This document shows, piece by piece, positions 58,874 to 64,000 of a DNA stretch of 64,000 bases (its first letter is position 1; each line of letters opens with the position of its first letter). Below the pieces are notes generated by a model. That model saw nothing but the letters and a program-made list of their open reading frames with translations, searched no databases and was not told the origin of the DNA. Both the position numbers and the translations under genes were made by a program. The stretch comes from Coturnix japonica (taxonomy: Eukaryota > Chordata > Aves > Galliformes > Phasianidae): the NCBI RefSeq assembly GCF_001577835.2, contig NC_029529.1, positions 11,481,380-11,545,379 of the forward strand, written 5' to 3'.

Positions 58874-60210
58874 GAGCTGCTCTCCGCCCCGACCTCCCTG
58901 TGCCACCGGCTCCCCGTCCTGAGTGATGCCCCATGAGGACCCGCTGGTCCCAGGTGGGAAATCCTCCTCCCCCAGCCTCAATTGCAAGGACCAGAGAAGC
59001 CAGAGTTCCCAGCACCAGCAGGATCGATCCTTGGCACCAGTCAGCCTCACCTCGCTGGCCCCTGGGCACCTCGCCTGTGTGGCAGCTGGGGGCCTCCTCC
59101 CTGGAAGCCAAAGGGATCACTCCCTTCTTTTATTCTGTTAATGATTTTTTTAACGTTTGTTTTTATGTTCACGCAGTTTCTCTGTCCATGGGTTGGGCAC
59201 GTCCCTTCTGCAGGGGGCCCAGCTGGAGCCCTCAGTTCTGTAGGGTGATGCTCCTGGAGCCCTCAGGGCGTGCAGCAGTGCCAGCACTGAGGCTGTCAGG
59301 ATTTCTGCCTGCTGCAGCAGTGCTGGACAGCTTTGGCCCTATAAGGCACACCCCCATCCCAAGTCCCTGTTTCCCAATAGCATTCCATCTGGATTTTGGC
59401 CCATCTGCCCTCCTCCCCTACCTACCTGTGTGTCCTTTCCCTCTCCCCCACAACTGCTGTTCCCAGTGCCAGAGAACACTACATGGGCTGAGGATGCCCT
59501 TTCCTGGCAGTGCCATCGTATGATCCTTGTCCTGCTGTTCCCTCTTGTGGGTCCCTGAGCGTTGCACCTCCTGGTACAACTGGAAGCTGTTTCTCCCCCA
59601 TGCCCAGCTCCAGCCCATTGGCATTTCAGCCAGCATCAGTTTGGGGCTGCCCCTGTTCTCAGCATCCCAAAGAGTGATACCAGCCTGTGCTGCTCCCTCG
59701 GAGCTCCACACTCTACTCACCCCTACCCCTGGCTCCCAGCCCACTTCTGCTGTGCCAGGGGGAGCTCCTGGTGAAATAAGTGGCACTAGCTCTTAGGCTG
59801 CACTCAGGGTAGGCTTATTTACAGGCAGCTCGGGGCAGCACCGAGGGGCAGCCCGTTGTTTCTTTATCCCTTTGTCTATTTAAACTTTTACTGTAACCTG
59901 GAGCCAACAAGGGGTTGGAGAAGCCATGATTTGAGGGAAGCATCCTGCCGTGCTGCCCCCATCCCAGCAGTGACACTGATCCATCCAGAGCTGCTTTTGC
60001 CAGCCTGGGGTTCTCCCCTGGTACCCACAGGGTTGTGTCCTTGGGCTTTTCTATTCCCATTCCGTCCTGCTGCCCGCCAGGAGTGTGTCCATGGGGCAGA
60101 GTCCTGGAGCACAGGGATGTCCCTATGCCCCGCATTGCTCCGGGCCTGGCACGGCTGTTCTGTTTTAGTTTTGTTCTCTACAATGGAATAAATTTTTACA
60201 CACCTTCCAT
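58874..60210 (+). other. RHOT2: RHOT2 3' UTR
   Basis: About 1.3 kb of non-coding sequence runs from the TGA at 58871-58873 to the AATAAA at 60187-60192. Frames open here by chance only, with no protein similarity. No repeat family was recognised. Confidence 0.75.
60187..60192 (+). terminator. RHOT2: Polyadenylation signal AATAAA, RHOT2
   Basis: A canonical hexamer with T-rich sequence just downstream, about 1.3 kb after the stop codon. No earlier canonical hexamer was seen in the 3' UTR. Confidence 0.8.
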
Positions 60211-60725
60211 TCACAGCCCTTATCCTGTCCCTGTGCTGTCCTTGGCCTGGGGGGGGTCCCCACAGCAGGGAGGAGTCCTGGGGGGGGGGGGCTGCCCACC
60301 CATCTGGGGTCAGTTATGGGGATTTAGGGTACAAATAGAAGCCTGGTTTGGATGAGGCCCTGGCCCTGCTTCCCAGCACGGTGCAGCGCTCAGCTCTGTG
60401 CCACCTCCTTCCCTGCTCCCGTTTCCTGGCGGCAGTTTTCCCTCAGCTATTTCTGTCTCTTCAGGCTCCATCACAAGCGTTGGGCACCAGGAACATGAGC
60501 TCAGTGCAGGAAAAGGATTTTCCCAGCGTCTCTCCAGGGCCTTAAAGCGGCTCCAGGGACAGTTCAACCACACGGAGCATCTCTCCCATGGGATGGGGAC
60601 CTGGGGAGCTGCTGCTCGTGCTCAGGGGCTGGATGGGGCTGATGTGAGGGATCCTTTCAGGGCAGAGCAGGGTCCCCATGGTGGGGATGCAGCATCTACA
60701 CGGTGCTGAGATGCTGGAGCCCAGA
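60211..60725. other. RHOT2-RHBDL1 intergenic sequence
   Basis: About 0.5 kb of unique-looking sequence with two G runs near 60249-60290. I recognise no gene, RNA or mobile element. Confidence 0.5.
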
Positions 60726-61190
60726 CTGGGATGCAGATACTTGCACCAGGATGCAGGTTACTGGACAATGATGCAGATCCTGATGCTGATTCACATGTTC
60801 ATACCAGGATGCTCATATCTGTACTGAGATGCAGGTTTCCATACCACAATGCAGATTCCCATTTCAGGATGCAGGTTGCCATAGAAAGATGTACAAACCC
60901 ATACTGGGATGCTGGTAACATACTGGGATGGACACACATATACTGGGATGCACATACCTGTACCAGCAGCGGGATGCCGGTACCCATACAGGGATGCTGT
61001 TACCCATGCTGGGACACTAGTACCCACATCATGATGCCGGTCCCTATACTGGGATGCATGTGCCCATACCATGATGCCGGTCCCCATACTGGGATGCATG
61101 TGCCCATACCATGATGCTGGTCCCCATACTGGGACATGTTCCCCTTACCAACGCTGTTACCCACATCACGATACACAAACCCACATCAGA
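60726..61190 (+). repeat. Degenerate minisatellite upstream of RHBDL1
   Basis: Imperfect units of about 18-24 bases recur, built around cat-ac-(t/c)-gggatgc-(a/t)-ggt and cataccatgatgccggtccc. The last units (about 61020-61130) are nearly identical to each other, the earlier ones more diverged. There are no constant spacers, so it is not a CRISPR array. Confidence 0.85.
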
Positions 61191-61194
61191 TCCC

Positions 61195-61595
61195 TCAGGC
61201 TCCCGGTGCCGCCTCCCCCCCCGCAGCCCATCACTGGGGGTCGGTGCTGCGGGCGGGGCGGAGCGGCCGCTGCTCCCGGGGTGGCGGGGGGGAACAACGA
61301 CGACACCGAGGCGGGGGGTGCGCGGCGAGGAGGGGGAGCGCTGCGCCGCGCGCTGCGGCGGGGGCGGCTCCGTTCGGCTTCGCTCCCTCCCCCGCCGCCG
61401 CCGCCGCCGCCGCCGCCGCCCCGCTGCCACCGGCGGCTCCCGGCGCACGCAGTTCGCTGCCGGGCCCGGCGCAACGCGGGGCTGGCTGGGAGAGCCGCCC
61501 CCCCCGCCGCCCCCCCCGCCGCCCGCTCCGCTCCCCTGCCCGGTTCGCCGGCCCCGGGCGCGGGGGAGCGGCGGAGCCCGGTGCCCGCCGGGTGC
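61195..61595 (+). promoter_or_regulatory. RHBDL1: CpG-island promoter and 5' UTR of RHBDL1
   Basis: This is extremely GC- and CpG-rich sequence up to the ATG at 61596. It includes a CCG trinucleotide tract and further C-rich runs at about 61497-61530. No TATA box was seen. The transcription start cannot be fixed by eye. Confidence 0.7.
61391..61421 (+). repeat. (CCG)10 trinucleotide repeat
   Basis: About ten uninterrupted CCG units lie in the CpG island, 175 bases before the RHBDL1 ATG, probably in the promoter or 5' UTR. Confidence 0.9.
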
Positions 61596-64000
61596 ATGGA
61601 CAGGAGCTCCCTGCTGCAGCTCATCCAGGAGCAGGTGAGAACAGGGGGGGGGGGCTCAGGGAGGAGGGGGGAGCGTGGTGCCCCGTGCCCCCATATCGCG
61701 TGTTCGTGCTGCCGCTGAGGCCGCGCAGCTCAGCTCACTTGTGGCCTCCCCCGGGATCCCTGAAGGACGGCGGGGTGCTGAGAGCCGAGGGCGTCGGATG
61801 GACCCCCCTCAAACCCGGCAGCCCCGCTGCGGGCTCGGAGCCCCGTGACCTGATTGCGGGAGCAGCGCTGCTGCGTAGCGCAGGGCAGGATCCGCCGCCG
61901 CCGCGATTCCGCTCGGTGCTGCCCGGCCCCGCAGCGCGGCACCTCCCGACCCACCCCGAGCGGAACCGGCAGCGTCGCCTCGGGCTGGGACGGGATTCAT
62001 GGCGGGGTTCGCGCTGCCCCTCTCGCCCCCCGCTGCCTCCTTGACCTTGGGCGAGTCCCCCGCTCCCCGCTGGGCGCTGCGGTGTCGGGGTCACGCTGCT
62101 GCCCTGCAGCCCCTGGGCACGGGTGGGCTCCCCCCGGTCTGTGTGCAGGGAGATGCCCCCAGTCCATCAGTGGCTCCCAGTGCTCAGTGCATGAGAAGAT
62201 GAGTGTTGGGTCCTGGTGTGGCACAGCACGTGGGATGTGTATGGTGGGGGGACAAGGGGCACCTGGTGCTCCCTGTCTCTGTGTGTTGGTGGTTGTTGTG
62301 ATGCCGTGCACATCCTGCATCCAAACGTGCACCCCAACCCTACACCAACCCTGCACCCCAACTGTATACCCAACCCTTCACCTCAGCCCTACACCCAGTC
62401 CTGTACCTAAACCTACACCCAAACCTACACCTAACCCTACACCCACCCCTACATCCACCCTACACCCAACCCTACACCCACCCTACATCCATCCTACACC
62501 CAACCCTGTGCTCCCCACTCTGCACTCGCTGGATATGGGGTGTGGGGTGCCCAGTGGTGTTGGGTACCTACTGGTCACGGTTGTGTGGAGCATCCATTGG
62601 ACAAGAGGTGCCCATTCGGTGTGGAGTGCTCCTGCACAGGTGCTTTGGAGCCTGGAAATGCAGGTGTATGAGAGCTGTGTGGGAGGAGAATAAGGAGGAG
62701 GAGGAGGAGGCTGTGCCAGCACCTCGCGTGTGTTTGGCTTCATGGCTCCCTGGCTGGCAGGCTGCTGGCGGCAGGGAAAAACTGAGTGGGAGAGTGGTGG
62801 CTGCGTGGCTCGTCGTGGGGATGGCACAGCTCCGTGAGTGACACAGCACAGAGTGTGTGTGTGTGTGTATAGGGGGGGTGGAGGCAAAGGGCAGGGGGTG
62901 GCAGCGATCTGAGGCTCCCAGCTGCTTCGGGATTCAGAATCCCATGTTGGGATGTAAGTTCCCATGTTGGGAAGCAGGTTCCTGTGGCAGGTTGTATCCT
63001 GGCCATTCCTGTGCTGTTCTCCCTGCAGCTTGACCCTGAAAACACCGGTTTCATCGGCGTGGAGACGTTTGCCAGCCTGGTGCACAGCCATGAGCTGCCC
63101 CTGGACCCCGCCAAGCTGGACATGCTGGTGGCCCTGGCACAGGGCAATGACGAAGGGCAGGTCTGCTATCAGGAGCTGGTAGACCTGGTCAGTGCTGGGG
63201 TGACGCGGCGGTGGGAGCGGGTGGGTGCCACCGTGTGTGGGGTGGGATGGGATGGGATGGGATGGGATGGGNNNNNNNNNNNNNNNNNNNNNNNNNNNNN
63301 NNNNNNNNNNNNNNNNNNNNNNNNNNNNNNNNNNNNNNNNNNNNNNNNNNNNNNNNNNNNNNNNNNNNNNNNNNNNNNNNNNNNNNNNNNNNNNNNNNNN
63401 NNNNNNNNNNNNNNNNNNNNNNNCGAGCTTCAAACGCGCCATCGGCCAAACAGGGCAGCGAGCGCTGCCTCAGGATGGGCTCCTCGATGAGAACGGTGCT
63501 TGGGCTTTACAAACGCTTCGTTCGCGATACGTGGCCTACGAGATCCCTGCCGCTCGCGAGATGGACCGGCGCTGGTACTTCTACCAGCACCGCACGTGCC
63601 CCCCGCCTGTCTTCATGGCGCCGTCACCCTCACCCCAGGTGCCTGAGACCCGGCTCGCTGTGCGGTGCCCACCGGGGCCTCACAATACCAAGTGGGTTGG
63701 CCAAGATCCCAAATCGTGATGCTGGCCGCCCCCGCCGCTTTTTTCCCCGTGGGGTTCTCAAGAAATCTGTGGTGGAAGGGGCGGCTGACCCCATGTGTGA
63801 TGTCCCCTCCCCACTGCGGGGCTCCATCCCCGGGGCAGATGGAATGGGGCTGCAGCATGGGCGCCGTGCCTTCAGGCACCCCAACGAGGGGCGAGTGGGA
63901 AGGGATGGTCCGCCAGCGGCTGATGTCCCCCTGCAGGACCGAGTGTCCGCTGCAGCGCTGGGGAAGCAACGGTGCCGTGCTTTCCTGCCAGATCATCGTG
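61596..64000 (+). CDS. RHBDL1: RHBDL1 rhomboid-like protein, 5' part, continues past the window
   Basis: Exons: 61596-61634 ([13 protein letters not shown]), 63029-63187, a third ending at 63638 whose start lies in the gap, and a fourth opening at 63992 with ATCATCGTG (IIV). RHBDL1 belongs to the rhomboid family of intramembrane serine proteases (secretase-type, Golgi/plasma membrane in relatives). Only the cytosolic N-terminal part is visible; the catalytic membrane domain lies to the right. Exon 2 ([20 protein letters not shown], then [16 protein letters not shown]) has EF-hand-like character and matches human closely. Exon 3 matches human at [30 protein letters not shown] and CPPPVFM. Between these blocks the frame shifts and returns, as described in the findings. 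The N-terminus is shorter than the annotated human one as I recall it. The start is the first ATG of a short exon with a good donor, in a moderate context (gggtgcATGg). Confidence 0.9.
61635..63028 (+). other. RHBDL1: RHBDL1 intron 1
   Basis: A 1.4-kb intron whose first 400 bases remain CpG-rich. It includes the CCTACACCC-type tract at about 62330-62515 and a (GT)n run at about 62857-62870. No exon was recognised between the donor gcag|gtgaga and the acceptor ccctgcag. Confidence 0.75.
62330..62515 (+). repeat. C-rich tandem repeat, CCTACACCCAAC type
   Basis: Imperfect units of 10-14 bases (accctacacccaacc, acacccaacc, acctacaccc) cover about 185 bases of RHBDL1 intron 1. The plus strand is almost devoid of G. 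Confidence 0.85.
63237..63271 (+). repeat. (GGGAT)n repeat ending at the gap
   Basis: About six GGGAT pentamers run straight into the Ns, so the repeat probably caused the assembly break. True length is unknown. Confidence 0.9.
63272..63423. other. Assembly gap (152 Ns)
   Basis: An unresolved base run lies in RHBDL1 between exon 2 and the visible part of exon 3. It hides the exon 3 acceptor and the codons for the first few residues of exon 3. Confidence 1.

Noticed and set aside
60726-61190. Regularly spaced repeat units suggesting a CRISPR array
   Set aside because: The units are direct tandem copies without constant repeat/unique spacer structure, and the sequence is vertebrate nuclear DNA.
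63424-63638. RHBDL1 as a pseudogene
   Set aside because: Every frame shift is compensated locally, splice sites are intact and flanking exons match the family well. Sequence error near the gap is a better explanation.

Overview
The window is vertebrate nuclear DNA, most likely from a bird and plausibly a galliform. It has five multi-exon protein genes with canonical GT-AG introns, compact introns, CpG-rich promoters, and several fragments of CR1 LINEs, the dominant avian retrotransposon. I found no rRNA, tRNA or CRISPR array. One assembly gap (Ns) lies at 63272-63423.

Layout, left to right: (1) 522-787 (+) is the last coding exon of a gene I could not name. Its 3' UTR ends near 1310 and runs tail-to-tail into the next gene. 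(2) 1519-3937 (-) is MSS51, a MYND zinc-finger protein, with six coding exons. (3) 3942-4697 is a shared CpG-rich divergent promoter with clustered motifs. (4) 5090-24583 (+) is CFAP70, an axonemal C2/TPR protein, with 27 coding exons and about 1044 residues. (5) 24788-47745 (+) is WDR90/POC16, a CFAP20-domain plus WD40 centriolar protein, with 43 coding exons and about 1833 residues. (6) 48147-58873 (+) is RHOT2 (Miro2), a mitochondrial outer-membrane GTPase, with 19 coding exons and 618 residues. Its 3' UTR extends to about 60210. (7) 61596 to the right edge (+) is the 5' part of RHBDL1, a rhomboid-like protein, interrupted by the gap. All exon joins were made by eye from splice sites and remembered human proteins. 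In the four genes read end to end the summed exons stay in frame.

WDR90-RHOT2-RHBDL1 is the same gene order and orientation as human 16p13.3. CFAP70 and MSS51 are neighbours on human 10q22, so the 204-bp CFAP70-WDR90 interval appears to be a synteny junction relative to human. Two of the genes are ciliary or centriolar (CFAP70, WDR90) and two are mitochondrial (MSS51, RHOT2), but shared regulation is not shown.

I found no undescribed biological system here. The observations most worth checking are a near-perfect 28-bp hairpin in the WDR90 3' UTR, four tandem YY1-like sites beside a TCTCGCGAGA element and a partial X-box in the MSS51/CFAP70 promoter, CTCF-like sites on both sides of WDR90, the absence of a canonical poly(A) signal after CFAP70, and clustered compensating indels in RHBDL1 exon 3 beside the gap.
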